Below are positions 1-13,019 of a DNA stretch of 64,000 bases, in pieces. The stretch is taken from assembly GCF_051014445.1 (NCBI RefSeq), contig NW_027488369.1, forward strand, positions 10,744,001-10,808,000. Reading direction: 5' to 3'. The notes under the pieces are model-generated. The model was not told the DNA's origin. It saw only the letters and a program-made list of their open reading frames with translations, and ran no database searches. A program made the position numbers and the translations under genes. Within the stretch, counting starts at the first letter, position 1. Every line of letters starts with the position of its first letter. The DNA is from Colletes latitarsis. Its lineage: Eukaryota > Arthropoda > Insecta > Hymenoptera > Colletidae.

Positions 1-466
1 ATGTTAGGTCTAGGTTAGGTCAGGGATTTGCTCCCATCAGGCTCATTCTTTCGCATATTTCTCATACTTGATGGCTAGATCCTGGGCTTTTTCTGGATTG
101 CATCACGTAGTAATGAAGTACAACACTGAAACAGTCAATTAAACCTGGTTTCGATCAATATTTTAGAGAATAATTCATGTTAGGTCTAGGTTAGGTCTGG
201 GATTTGCTCTCATCAGGCTCATTCTTTCGCATATTTCTCATACTTGATGGCTAGATCCTGGGCGTTTTCTGGATTGCATCACGTAGTAATGAAGTACAAC
301 ACTGAAACAGTCAATTAAACCTGGTTTCCATCAATATTCTAGAGGACAACGCATGTTAGGTCTAGGTTAGGCCTGGGATTTGCCCTCATCAGAGTCATAC
401 TGTCGCAGTTTTAACATACTTGTTGAACGGATCCTGGGTTTTTTCTGGTTTGGTTCACGTAGTAAT

Positions 467-476
467 GTGGTACCAC
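467..476. other. Example of the recurring GTGGTACCAC dyad
   Basis: GTGGTACCAC is a perfect 10-bp palindrome (here and at 644-653) and recurs in a large share of the monomers with a GTGG middle. Sister subtypes replace it with GTGGGACCAC or GAAGTACAAC, which break the symmetry. It is the clearest dyad in the monomer and a candidate protein-binding site. There is no resemblance strong enough to call a CENP-B-type box. Confidence 0.5.
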
Positions 477-1009
477 ACTGAAACAATCAATTAAACCTTT
501 TCTTGATAAATATTTTAGAGGATAACGCATGTTAGGTTTGGGTTAAGTCTGAGGTTTGGCCCTCATCAGGCTCATACTTTCGCATATTTCTCAAACTTCA
601 TGGCTAGATCCTGGGCTGTTTCTGGATTGTATCAGGTAGTAAAGTGGTACCACACTGAAACATTCAATGAAACCTGGTCTGGATAAATATTTTAGAGGAT
701 AACGCATCTTAGGTCTGCGTTAGGTCTAAGATTTGCCTTCATCAGGCTCACAGTTTAGCGTTTTTCACATACTTCTTGAACAGATCCTGGGCTTTCTCTG
801 GTTTGGATCACGAAGTAGCGTGGTACCACACTGAAACAGTCCATTAAACCAGGTTTCGATCAATATCTTAGAGGACAACGCAAGTTAGGTCTGGGATAGG
901 TCTGGGATTTGCCCTCATCAGGCTCATACTTTCGCATATTTCTCAAACTTCATGGCTAGATCCTGGGCTATTTCTGGATTGGATCAGGTAGTAATGTGGT
1001 ACCACACTG

Positions 1010-4000
1010 AAACAGTCAATTAAACCTGGTTTTGATCAATATTTTAGAGAATAATTCATGTTAGGTCTAGGTTAGGTCAGGGATTTGCTCTCATAAGGCT
1101 CATTCTTTCGCATATTTCTCATACTTGATGGCTAGATCCTGGGCTTTTTCTGGATTGCATCACGTAGTAATGAAGTACAACACTGAAACAGTCAATTAAA
1201 CCTGGTTTCTATCAATATTTTAGAGAATAATTCATGTTAGGTCTAGGTTAGGTCTGGGATTTTCACTCATCAGACTCATACTTTCGCAGTCTTTACATAC
1301 TTGTTGAACGGATCCTGGATTTTTTCTGGTTTGGATCACGTAGTAATGTGGTGCCAGACTAAAACAGTCGATTAAACCTGGTTTCGATCAATATCTTAGA
1401 GGACAACGCAAGTTAGGTCTGGGATATGTCTGGGGTTTGCCCTCATCAGGCTCATACTTTCGCGTTTTTAACATACTTGTTGAACAGATCCTGGGTTTTT
1501 TCTGGTTTGGATCACGTAGTAGTGTGGTACCACGCTGAAACAGTCCATTAAACCTGGTTTGGATCAATATTTTAGAGGATAACGCATGTTAGGTCTAGGT
1601 TAGGCCTGGGATTTTCACTCATCAGACTCATACTTTCGCATTCTTCACATACTTGTTGAACGGATCCTGGGTTATTTCTGGTTTGGATCACGTAGTAATG
1701 TGGGACCACACTGAAACAGTCAATTAAACCTGGTTTCGATCAATATTTTAGAGAATAATTCATGTTAGGTCTATGTTAGGTCTATGTTAGGTCTGGGATT
1801 TGCTCTCATCAGGCTCATTCTTTCGCATATTTCTCATACATGTTGAACAGATCCTCGGTTTTTTCTGGTTTGGATCACGTAGTAATGTGGGACCACAGTG
1901 AAACAATCAATTAACCCTGGTCTTGATAAATATTTTAGAGGATAACGCATGTTAGGTCTGGGTTAGGTCTAGGATTTGCCCTCATCAGGCTCATACTTTC
2001 GCATATTTCTCATACTTCAAGGCTAGATCCTGGGCTGTTTCTGGATTGTATCACGTAGTAATGTGGTACCACGCTGAAACAGTCAATTACACCTGGTTTC
2101 GATCAATATTTTAGAGGATAACGCATGTTAGTTCTGGGTTAGGTCTAGGATTTTCACTGATCAGACTCATACTTTCGCATTCTTCACATACTTGTTGAAC
2201 AGATCCTGGGTTTTTTCTAGTTTGGATCACGTAGTAATGTGGTACCACACTGAAACAGTCCATTAAACCTGGTTTGGATCAATATTTTAGAGGATAACGC
2301 ATGTTAGGTCTAGGTTAGGCCTGGGATTTTCACTCACCAGACTCATATTTTCGCATTCTTCACATACTTGTTGAACGGATCCTGGGTTATTTCTGGTTTG
2401 GATCACGTAGTAATGTGGGACCACACTGAAACAGTCCATTAAACCTGGTTTCGCTCAATATTTTAGAGGATAACGCATGTAAGGTCTAGGTTAGGTCTGG
2501 GATTTGCTCTCATCAGGCTCATTCTTTCGCATATTTCTCATACTTGATGGCTAGATCCTGGGTTTTTTCTGGTTTGGATCACGTAGTAATGTGGTACCAC
2601 ACTGATACAGTCGATTGAACCAGGTTTCGATTAATATTTTTGAGGATAACGCATGTTAGGTCTAGGTTAGGCCTGGGATTTTCACTCATCAGACTCATAC
2701 TTTCGCATTCTTCACATACTTGTTGAACGGATCCTGGGTTTTTTCTGGTTTGGATCACGTAGTAATGTGGGACCACACTGAAACAGTCAACTAAACCTGG
2801 TTTCGATCAATATTTTAGAGAATAATTCATGTTAGGTCTAGGTTAGGCCCGGGATTTGCTCTCATCAGGCTCATTCTTTCGCATATTTCTCATACTTGAT
2901 GGCTAGCTCCTGGGCTTTTTCTGGATTGCATCACGTAGTAATGAAGTACAACACTGAAACAGTCAATTAAACCTGGTTTCCATCTATATCTTAGAGGACA
3001 ACGCAAGTTAGGTCTGGGATATGTCTGGGATTTGCCCTCATCAGGCTCATACTTTCGCGTTTTTCACATACTTGTTGAACGGATCCTGGGTTTTTTCTGG
3101 TTTGGATCAGGTAGTAGTGTGGTACCACACTGAAACAGTCCATTAAACCTGGTTGCGATCAATATTTTAGAGGATAACGCATGTTAGGTCTGGGTTAGGT
3201 CTAGGATTTGCCCTCATCAGGCTCATTCTTTCGCATATTTCTCAAACTTGATGGCTAGATCCTGGGTTTTTTCTAGTTTGGATCACGTAGTAATGTGGTA
3301 CCACACTGAAACATTCAATTAAACCTGGTCTTGATAAATATTTTAGAGAATAACGCATGGTAGGTCTGGGTTAGGTCTAGGATTTGCCCTCATCAGGCTC
3401 ATACTTTCGCATATTTCTCATACTTCATGGCTAGATCCTGGGCTATTTCTGGATTGGATCACGAAGTAGTGTGGTACCACACTGAGACAGTCCATTAAAC
3501 CTGGTTTCGCTCAATATTTTAGAGGATAACGCATGTTAGGTCTAGGTTAGGTCAGGGATTTGCTCTCATCAGGCTCATTCTTTCGCATATTTCTCATACT
3601 TCATGGCTAGATCCTGGGCTTTTTTTGGATTGCATCACGTAGTAATGAAGTACAACACTGAAACAGTCAATTAAACCTGGTTTCCATCAATATCTTAGAG
3701 GACAACGCAAGTTAGGTCTGGGATAGGACTTGGATTTGCCCTCATCAGGCTCATACTGTCGCGTTTTTCAGATACTTGTTGAACAGATCCTTGGTTTTTT
3801 CTGGTTTGGATCACGTAGTATTGTGGTACCACACTGAAACAGTCCATTATACCTGGTTTGGATCAATATTTTAGAGGATAACGCATGTTAGGTCTAGGTT
3901 AGGTCTGGGATTTTCACTCATCAGACTCATACTTTCGCAGTCTTCACATACTTGTTGAACGGATCCTGGGTTTTTTCTGGTTTGGATCACGTAGTAATGT

Positions 4001-4095
4001 GGTACCACACTGAAACAGTCGATAAAAGCTGGTTTCGATCAATATTTTTGGGGATAACGCATGTTAGGTCGAGGTTAGGCCTGGGATTTTCACTG
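1010..4095. repeat. Satellite duplication block, copy A
   Basis: This stretch of about 17.5 monomers recurs 3531 bp downstream (copy B). Diagnostic variants shared at that exact spacing include CTCATAAGGCTC near 1093 and 4624, GCAGTCTTTACATAC near 1287 and 4818, and a triple 11-bp module at 1762-1794 and 5293-5325. The spacing equals 20 monomers plus the one extra 11-bp module. I saw only a handful of differences between A and B (for example near 2773, 3109 and 4026), so the duplication is recent. Edges are approximate and were read by eye. Confidence 0.85.
1762..1794 (+). repeat. Triple 11-bp TTAGGT module in a 187-bp monomer
   Basis: Three perfect tandem copies of ATGTTAGGTCT sit here where ordinary monomers have two related modules. 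This lengthens the monomer from 176 to 187 bp. The same triplet is at 5293-5325, while the paralogous position at 9527-9548 has two. It shows the telomere-like module can expand or contract on its own inside the monomer, probably by replication slippage. Confidence 0.9.
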
Positions 4096-4540
4096 ATCAG
4101 ACTCATACTTTCGCATTCTTCACATACTTGTTGAACAGATCCTGGGTTTTTTCTAGTTTGGATCACGTAGTAATGTGGGACCACACTGAAACAGTCGATT
4201 GAACCAGGTTTCGATCAATATTTTTGAGGATAACGCATGTTAGGTCTAGGTTAGGCCTGGGATTTTCACTCATCAGACTCATACTTTCGCATTCTTCACA
4301 TACTTGTTGAACGGATCCTGGGTTTTTTCTGGTTTGGATCACGTAGTAATGTGGGACCACACTGAAACAATCAATTAAACCTTGTCTTGATAAATATTTT
4401 AGAGGATAACGCATGTTAGTTCTGGGTTAGGTCTAGGATTTTCACTGATCAGACTCATACTTTCGCATTCTTCACATACTTCTTGAACAGATCCTGGGTT
4501 TTTTCTGGTTTGGATCACGTAGTAATGTGGGACCACACTG

Positions 4541-7500
4541 AAACAGTCAATTAAACCTGGTTTCGATCAATATTTTAGAGAATAATTCATGTTAGGTCTA
4601 GGTTAGGCCAGGGATTTGCTCTCATAAGGCTCATTCTTTCGCATATTTCTCATACTTGATGGCTAGATCCTGGGCTTTTTCTGGATTGCATCACGTAGTA
4701 ATGAAGTACAACACTGAAACAGTCAATTAAACCTGGTTTCTATCAATATTTTAGAGAATAATTCATGTTAGGTCTAGGTTAGGTCTGGGATTTTCACTCA
4801 TCAGACTCATACTTTCGCAGTCTTTACATACTTGTTGAACGGATCCTGGGTTTTTTCTGGTTTGGATCACGTAGTAATGTGGTGCCAGACTAAAACAGTC
4901 GATTAAACCTGGTTTCGATCAATATCTTAGAGGACAACGCAAGTTAGGTCTGGGATATGTCTGGGGTTTGCCCTCATCAGGCTCATACTTTCGCGTTTTT
5001 AACATACTTGTTGAACAGATCCTGGGTTTTTTCTGGTTTGGATCACGTAGTAGTGTGGTACCACGCTGAAACAGTCCATTAAACCTGGTTTGGATCAATA
5101 TTTTAGAGGATAACGCATGTTAGGTCTAGGTTAGGCCTGGGATTTTCACTCATCAGACTCATACTTTCGCATTCTTCACATACTTGTTGAACGGATCCTG
5201 GGTTATTTCTGGTTTGGATCACGTAGTAATGTGGGACCACACTGAAACAGTCAATTAAACCTGGTTTCGATCAATATTTTAGAGAATAATTCATGTTAGG
5301 TCTATGTTAGGTCTATGTTAGGTCTGGGATTTGCTCTCATCAGGCTCATTCTTTCGCATATTTCTCATACATGTTGAACAGATCCTCGGTTTTTTCTGGT
5401 TTGGATCACGTAGTAATGTGGGACCACAGTGAAACAATCAATTAACCCTGGTCTTGATAAATATTTTAGAGGATAACGCATGTTAGGTCTGGGTTAGGTC
5501 TAGGATTTGCCCTCATCAGGCTCATACTTTCGCATATTTCTCATACTTCAAGGCTAGATCCTGGGCTGTTTCTGGATTGTATCACGTAGTAATGTGGTAC
5601 CACGCTGAAACAGTCAATTACACCTGGTTTCGATCAATATTTTAGAGGATAACGCATGTTAGTTCTGGGTTAGGTCTAGGATTTTCACTGATCAGACTCA
5701 TACTTTCGCATTCTTCACATACTTGTTGAACAGATCCTGGGTTTTTTCTAGTTTGGATCACGTAGTAATGTGGTACCACACTGAAACAGTCCATTAAACC
5801 TGGTTTGGATCAATATTTTAGAGGATAACGCATGTTAGGTCTAGGTTAGGCCTGGGATTTTCACTCACCAGACTCATATTTTCGCATTCTTCACATACTT
5901 GTTGAACGGATCCTGGGTTATTTCTGGTTTGGATCACGTAGTAATGTGGGACCACACTGAAACAGTCCATTAAACCTGGTTTCGCTCAATATTTTAGAGG
6001 ATAACGCATGTAAGGTCTAGGTTAGGTCTGGGATTTGCTCTCATCAGGCTCATTCTTTCGCATATTTCTCATACTTGATGGCTAGATCCTGGGTTTTTTC
6101 TGGTTTGGATCACGTAGTAATGTGGTACCACACTGATACAGTCGATTGAACCAGGTTTCGATTAATATTTTTGAGGATAACGCATGTTAGGTCTAGGTTA
6201 GGCCTGGGATTTTCACTCATCAGACTCATACTTTCGCATTCTTCACATACTTGTTGAACGGATCCTGGGTTTTTTCTGGTTTGGATCACGTAGTAATGTG
6301 GGCCCACACTGAAACAGTCAACTAAACCTGGTTTCGATCAATATTTTAGAGAATAATTCATGTTAGGTCTAGGTTAGGCCCGGGATTTGCTCTCATCAGG
6401 CTCATTCTTTCGCATATTTCTCATACTTGATGGCTAGCTCCTGGGCTTTTTCTGGATTGCATCACGTAGTAATGAAGTACAACACTGAAACAGTCAATTA
6501 AACCTGGTTTCCATCTATATCTTAGAGGACAACGCAAGTTAGGTCTGGGATATGTCTGGGATTTGCCCTCATCAGGCTCATACTTTCGCGTTTTTCACAT
6601 ACTTGTTGAACGGATCCTGGGTTTTTTCTGGTTTGGATCACGTAGTAGTGTGGTACCACACTGAAACAGTCCATTAAACCTGGTTGCGATCAATATTTTA
6701 GAGGATAACGCATGTTAGGTCTGGGTTAGGTCTAGGATTTGCCCTCATCAGGCTCATTCTTTCGCATATTTCTCAAACTTGATGGCTAGATCCTGGGTTT
6801 TTTCTAGTTTGGATCACGTAGTAATGTGGTACCACACTGAAACATTCAATTAAACCTGGTCTTGATAAATATTTTAGAGAATAACGCATGGTAGGTCTGG
6901 GTTAGGTCTAGGATTTGCCCTCATCAGGCTCATACTTTCGCATATTTCTCATACTTCATGGCTAGATCCTGGGCTATTTCTGGATTGGATCACGAAGTAG
7001 TGTGGTACCACACTGAGACAGTCCATTAAACCTGGTTTCGCTCAATATTTTAGAGGATAACGCATGTTAGGTCTAGGTTAGGTCAGGGATTTGCTCTCAT
7101 CAGGCTCATTCTTTCGCATATTTCTCATACTTCATGGCTAGATCCTGGGCTTTTTTTGGATTGCATCACGTAGTAATGAAGTACAACACTGAAACAGTCA
7201 ATTAAACCTGGTTTCCATCAATATCTTAGAGGACAACGCAAGTTAGGTCTGGGATAGGACTTGGATTTGCCCTCATCAGGCTCATACTGTCGCGTTTTTC
7301 AGATACTTGTTGAACAGATCCTTGGTTTTTTCTGGTTTGGATCACGTAGTATTGTGGTACCACACTGAAACAGTCCATTATACCTGGTTTGGATCAATAT
7401 TTTAGAGGATAACGCATGTTAGGTCTAGGTTAGGTCTGGGATTTTCACTCATCAGACTCATACTTTCGCAGTCTTCACATACTTGTTGAACGGATCCTGG

Positions 7501-7625
7501 GTTTTTTCTGGTTTGGATCACGTAGTAATGTGGTACCACACTGAAACAGTCGATAGAAGCTGGTTTCGATCAATATTTTTGGGATAACGCATGTTAGGTC
7601 GAGGTTAGGCCTGGGATTTTCACTC
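4541..7625. repeat. Satellite duplication block, copy B
   Basis: Second copy of the block at about 1010-4095, offset by 3531 bp. It carries the same rare variants, including the 187-bp monomer with three 11-bp modules at 5293-5325. A 1-bp deletion near 7590 (AATATTTTTGGGATAAC against TTTTTGGGGATAAC in copy A) and a few substitutions separate it from copy A. Confidence 0.85.
5293..5325 (+). repeat. Triple 11-bp TTAGGT module, copy B
   Basis: Three tandem ATGTTAGGTCT units, exactly 3531 bp from the triplet at 1762. It is carried inside the block B duplication, so it is most simply a copy rather than an independent expansion. Confidence 0.9.
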
Positions 7626-8544
7626 ATCAGACTCATACTTTCGCATTCTTCACATACTTGTTGAACGGATCCTGGGTTTTTTCTGGTTTGGATCACGTAG
7701 TAATGTGGGACCACACTGAAACAGTCAATTAAACCTGGTTTCGATCAATATTTTAGAGACTAATTCATGTCAGGTCTAGGTTAGGTCTGGGATTTGCTCT
7801 CATCAGGCTCATTCTTTCGCATATTTCTCATACATGTTGAACATATCCTGGGTTTTTTCTGGTTTGGATCACGTAGTAATGTGGGACCACACTGAAACAA
7901 TCAATTAAACCTGGTCTTGATAAATATTTTAGAGGATAACGCATGTTAGTTCTGGGTTGTGTCTAGGATTTGCCCTCATCAGGCTCATACTTTCGCATAT
8001 TTCTCATACTTCATGGCTAGATCCTGGGCTGTTTCTGCATTGTATCACGTAGTAATGTGGTACCACGCTGAAACAGTCAATTAAACCGGGTTTTGATCAA
8101 TATTTTAGAGGATAACGCAAGTTAGGTCTGGGATAGGTTTAGGATTTGCCCTCATCAGGCTCTTTCTTTCGCATATTTCTCATACTTCATGGCTAGATCC
8201 TGGGCTATTTCTGGATTGGATCACGCAGTAAAGTGATACCACACTGAAACATTTAATGAAACCTGATCTGGATAAATATTTTAGAGGATAACGCATCTTA
8301 GGTCTGGGTTAGGTCTACGATTCGCCCTCATCAGGCTCACAGTTTAGAGTTTTTCACATACTTCTTGAACAGATCCTGGGTTTTTTCTGGTTTGGATCGC
8401 GAAGTAGTGTGGAACCACACTGAAACAGTCCATTAAACCTGGTCTCGCTCAATATTTTAGAGAATAATTCATGTTAGGTCTAGGTTAGGTCTGGGATTTG
8501 CTCTCATCAGGCTCATTCTTTCGCATATTTCTCATACATGTTGA

Positions 8545-10840
8545 ACAGATCCTGGGTTTTTTCTGGTTTGGATCACGTAGTAATGTGGGACCACACTGAA
8601 ACAATCAATTAAACCTTGTCTTGATAAATATTTTAGAGGATAACGCATGTTAGTTCTGGGTTAGGTCTAGGATTTTCACTGATCAGACTCATACTTTCGC
8701 ATTCTTCACATACTTCTTGAACAGATCCTGGGTTTTTTCTGGTTTGGATCACGTAGTAATGTGGGACCACACTGAAACAGTCAATTAAACCTGGTTTCGA
8801 TCAATATTTTAGAGAATAATTCATGTTAGGTCTAGGTTAGGCCAGGGATTTGCTCTCATAAGGCTCATTCTTTCGCATATTTCTCATACTTGATGGCTAG
8901 ATCCTGGGCTTTTTCTGGATTGCATCACGTAGTAATGAAGTACAACACTGAAACAGTCAATTAAACCTGGTTTCTATCAATATTTTAGAGAATAATTCAT
9001 GTTAGGTCTAGGTTAGGTCTGGGATTTTCACTCATCAGACTCATACTTTCGCAGTCTTTACATACTTGTTGAACGGATCCTGGGTTTTTTCTGGTTTGGA
9101 TCACGTAGTAATGTGGTGCCAGACTAAAACAGTCGATTAATCCTGGTTTCGATCAATATCTTAGAGGACAACGCAAGTTAGGTCTGGGATATGTCTGGGG
9201 TTTGCCCTCATCAGGCTCATACTTTCGCGTTTTTAACATACTTGTTGAACAGATCCTGGGTTTTTTCTGGTTTGGATCACGTAGTAGTGTGGTACCACGC
9301 TGAAACAGTCCATTAAACCTGGTTTGGATCAATATTTTAGAGGATAACGCATGTTAGGTCTAGGTTAGGCCTGGGATTTTCACTCATCAGACTCATACTT
9401 TCGCATTCTTCACATACTTGTTGAACGGATCCTGGGTTATTTCTGGTTTGGATCACGTAGTAATGTGGGACCACACTGAAACTGTCAATTAAACCTGGTT
9501 TCGATCAATATTTTAGAGAATAATTCATGTTAGGTCTATGTTAGGTCTGGGATTTGCTCTCATCAGGCTCATTCTTTCGCATATTTCTCATACATGTTGA
9601 ACAGATCCTCGGTTTTTTCTGGTTTGGATCACGTAGTAATGTGGGACCACAGTGAAACAATCAATTAACCCTGGTCTTGATAAATATTTTAGAGGATAAC
9701 GCATGTTAGGTCTGGGTTAGGTCTAGGATTTGCCCTCATCAGGCTCATACTTTCGCATATTTCTCATACTTCAAGGCTAGATCCTGGGCTGTTTCTGGAT
9801 TGTATCACGTAGTAATGTGGTACCACGCTGAAACAGTCAATTACACCTGGTTTCGATCAATATTTTAGAGGATAACGCATGTTAGTTCTGGGTTAGGTCT
9901 AGGATTTTCACTGATCAGACTCATACTTTCGCATTCTTCACATACTTGTTGAACAGATCCTGGGTTTTTTCTAGTTTGGATCACGTAGTAATGTGGTACC
10001 ACACTGAAACAGTCCATTAAACCTGGTTTGGATCAATATTTTAGAGGATAACGCATGTTAGGTCTAGGTTAGGCCTGGGATTTTCACTCACCAGACTCAT
10101 ATTTTCGCATTCTTCACATACTTGTTGAACGGATCCTGGGTTATTTCTGGTTTGGATCACGTAGTAATGTGGGACCACACTGAAACAGTCCATTAAACCT
10201 GGTTTCGCTCAATATTTTAGAGGATAACGCATGTAAGGTCTAGGTTAGGTCTGGGATTTGCTCTCATCAGGCTCATTCTTTCGCATATTTCTCATACTTG
10301 ATGGCTAGATCCTGGGTTTTTTCTGGTTTGGATCACGTAGTAATGTGGTACCACACTGATACAGTCGATTGAACCAGGTTTCGATCAATATTTTTGAGGA
10401 TAACGCATGTTAGGTCTAGGTTAGGCCTGGGATTTTCACTCATCAGACTCATACTTTCGCATTCTTCACATACTTGTTGAACGGATCCTGGGTTTTTTCT
10501 GGTTTGGATCACGTAGTAATGTGGGACCACACTGAAACAGTCAACTAAACCTGGTTTCGATCAATATTTTAGAGAATAATTCATGTTAGGTCTAGGTTAG
10601 GCCCGGGATTTGCTCTCATCAGGCTCATTCTTTCGCATATTTCTCATACTTGATGGCTAGCGCCTGGGCTTTTTCTGGATTGCATCACGTAGTAATGAAG
10701 TACAACACTGAAACAGTCAATTAAACCTGGTTTCCATCAATATCTTAGAGGACAACGCAAGTTAGGTCTGGGATATGTCTGGGATTTGCCCTCATCAGGC
10801 TCATACTTTCGCGTTTTTCACATACTTGTTGAACAGATCC
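8545..10840. repeat. Satellite duplication block, copy C (partial)
   Basis: Third copy, matching roughly 4311-6617 of the copy B region at an offset of 4234 bp, which falls to 4223 bp after 9548. The 11-bp drop is explained by copy C having only two 11-bp TTAGGT modules (9527-9548) where A and B have three. Shared marks include GCAGTCTTTACATAC near 9052 and the AACTAAACC variant near 10543. It is slightly more diverged than A is from B. Confidence 0.8.
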
Positions 10841-11895
10841 TGGGTTTTTTCTGGTTTGGATCACGTAGTAGTGTGGTACCACGCTGAAACAGTCCATTAA
10901 ACCTGGTTTGGATCAATATTTTAGAGGATAACGCATGCTAGGTCTAGGTTAGGCCGAGGATTTCCACTCATCAGACTCATACTTTCGCATTCTTCACATA
11001 CTTGTTGAACGGATCCTGGGTTTTTACTGGTTTGGATCACATAGTAATGTGGTACCACACTGAAACAGTCAATTAAACCTGGTTTCGATCAATATTTTAG
11101 AGGATAACGCAAGTTAGGTCTGGGATAGGTCTGGGATTTGACCTCATCAGACTCATACTTTCGCACACTTCACATACTCCTTGAACAGATCCTGGGTTAT
11201 TTTCTGGTTTGGATCACATAGTAATGTGGTACCACACTGAAACAGTCGATTAAACCAGGTTTCGATCAATATTTTTGAGGATAACGCATGTTAGGTCTAG
11301 GTTAGGCCTGGGATTTTCACTCATCAGACTCATACTATCGCATTCTTCACATACTTGTTGAACGGATCCTGGGTTTTTTTTGGTTTGGATCACGTAGTAG
11401 TGTGGTACCACGCTGAAACAGTCCATTAAACCTGGTTTGGATCAATATTTTAGAGGATAACGCATGCTAGGTCTAGGTTAGGCCGAGGATTTCCACTCAT
11501 CAGACTCATACTTTCGCATTCTTCACATACTTGTTGAACGGATCCTGGGTTTTTACTGGTTTGGATCACATAGTAATGTGGTACCACACTGAAACAGTCA
11601 ATTAAACCTGGTTTCGATCAATATTTTAGAGGATAACGCAAGTTAGGTCTGGGATAGGTCTGGGATTTGACCTCATCAGACTCATACTTTCGCACACTTC
11701 ACATACTCCTTGAACAGATCCTGGGTTATTTTCTGGTTTGGATCACATAGTAATGTGGTACCACACTGAAACAGTCGATTAAACCAGGTTTCGATCAATA
11801 TTTTTGAGGATAACGCATGTTAGGTCTAGGTTAGGCCTGGGATTTTCACTCATCAGACTCATACTATCGCATTCTTCACATACTTGTTGAACGGA
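10840..11895. repeat. Tandem duplication of a three-monomer unit (529 bp)
   Basis: A 529-bp unit (three monomers plus 1 bp) is present twice in tandem. GTAGTAGTGTGGTACCACG recurs at 10865 and 11394, each time followed by the rare GCATGCTAGG and GGCCGAGGATTTCC variants. The second copy ends near 11895, where a GTAACGTGG variant replaces GTAGTGTGG. This is a local, recent unequal exchange. Confidence 0.85.
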
Positions 11896-13019
11896 TCCTG
11901 GGTTTTTTCTAGTTTGGATCACGTAGTAACGTGGTACCACACTGAAACATTCAATTGAACCTGGTCTGGATAAATATTTTAGAGGTTAACGCATCTTAGG
12001 TCTGGGTTAGGTCTAAGATTTGCACTCATCAGGCACACAGTTTAGCGTTTTTCACATACTTGTTGAACGCATCCTGGGTTTTTACTGGTTTGGATCACAT
12101 AGTAATGTGGTACCACACTGAAACAGTCGATTAAACCAGGTTTCGATCAATATTTTTGAGGATAACGCATGTTTGGTCTAGGTTAGGCCTGAGATTTTCA
12201 CTGATCAGACTCATACTTTCGCATTCTTCACATACTTGTTGAACGCATCCTGGGTTTTTTCTAGTTTGGATCACGTAGTAATGTGGTACCACACTGAAAC
12301 ATTCAATTAAACCTGGTCTTGATAAATATTTTAGAGAAGAACGCATGCTAGGTCTGGGTTAGGTCTAGGATTTGCCCTCATCAGGCTCATACTTTCGCAT
12401 ATTTCTCATACTTCATGGCTAGATCCTGTGCTATTTCTGGATTGGACCACGAAGTAGTGTGGTACCACACTGAAACAGTCCATTAAACCTGGTTTCGCTC
12501 AATATTTTAGTGGATAACGCATGTTAGGTCTAGGTTAGGTCAGGGATTTGCTCTCATCAGGCTCATTCTTTCGCATATTTCTCATACTTCATGGCTAGAT
12601 CCTGGGCTTTTTATGGATTGCATCACGTAGTAATGAAGTACAACACTGAAACAGTCAATTAAACCTGGTTTCCATCATTATCTTAGAGGACAACACAAGT
12701 TAGGTCTGGGATAGGTCTTGGATTTGCCCTCATCAGGCTCATACTGTCGCGTTTTTCAGATACTTGTTGAACAGATCCTTGGTTTTTTCTGGTTTGGATC
12801 ACGTAGTATTGTGGTACCACACTGAAAGAGTCCATTATACCTGGTTTGGATCAATATTTTAGAGGATAACGCATGTTAGGTCTAGGTTAGGCCTGGGATT
12901 TTCACTCATCAGACTCATATTTTCGCATTCTTCACATACTTGTTGAACGGATCCTGGGTTATTTCTGGTTTGGATCACGTAGTAATGTGGGACCACACTG
13001 AAACAGTCAATTAAACCTG

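Noticed and set aside
2579..2776. Minus-strand open frames of 60-83 codons recurring through the array (here, 6110-6307, 10333-10530, 22730-22921, 40686-40877 and many more)
   Set aside because: They are the satellite read in one frame. Length is limited by the 176-bp period (not a multiple of three), they appear and vanish with single variants, and they have no start context or domain.
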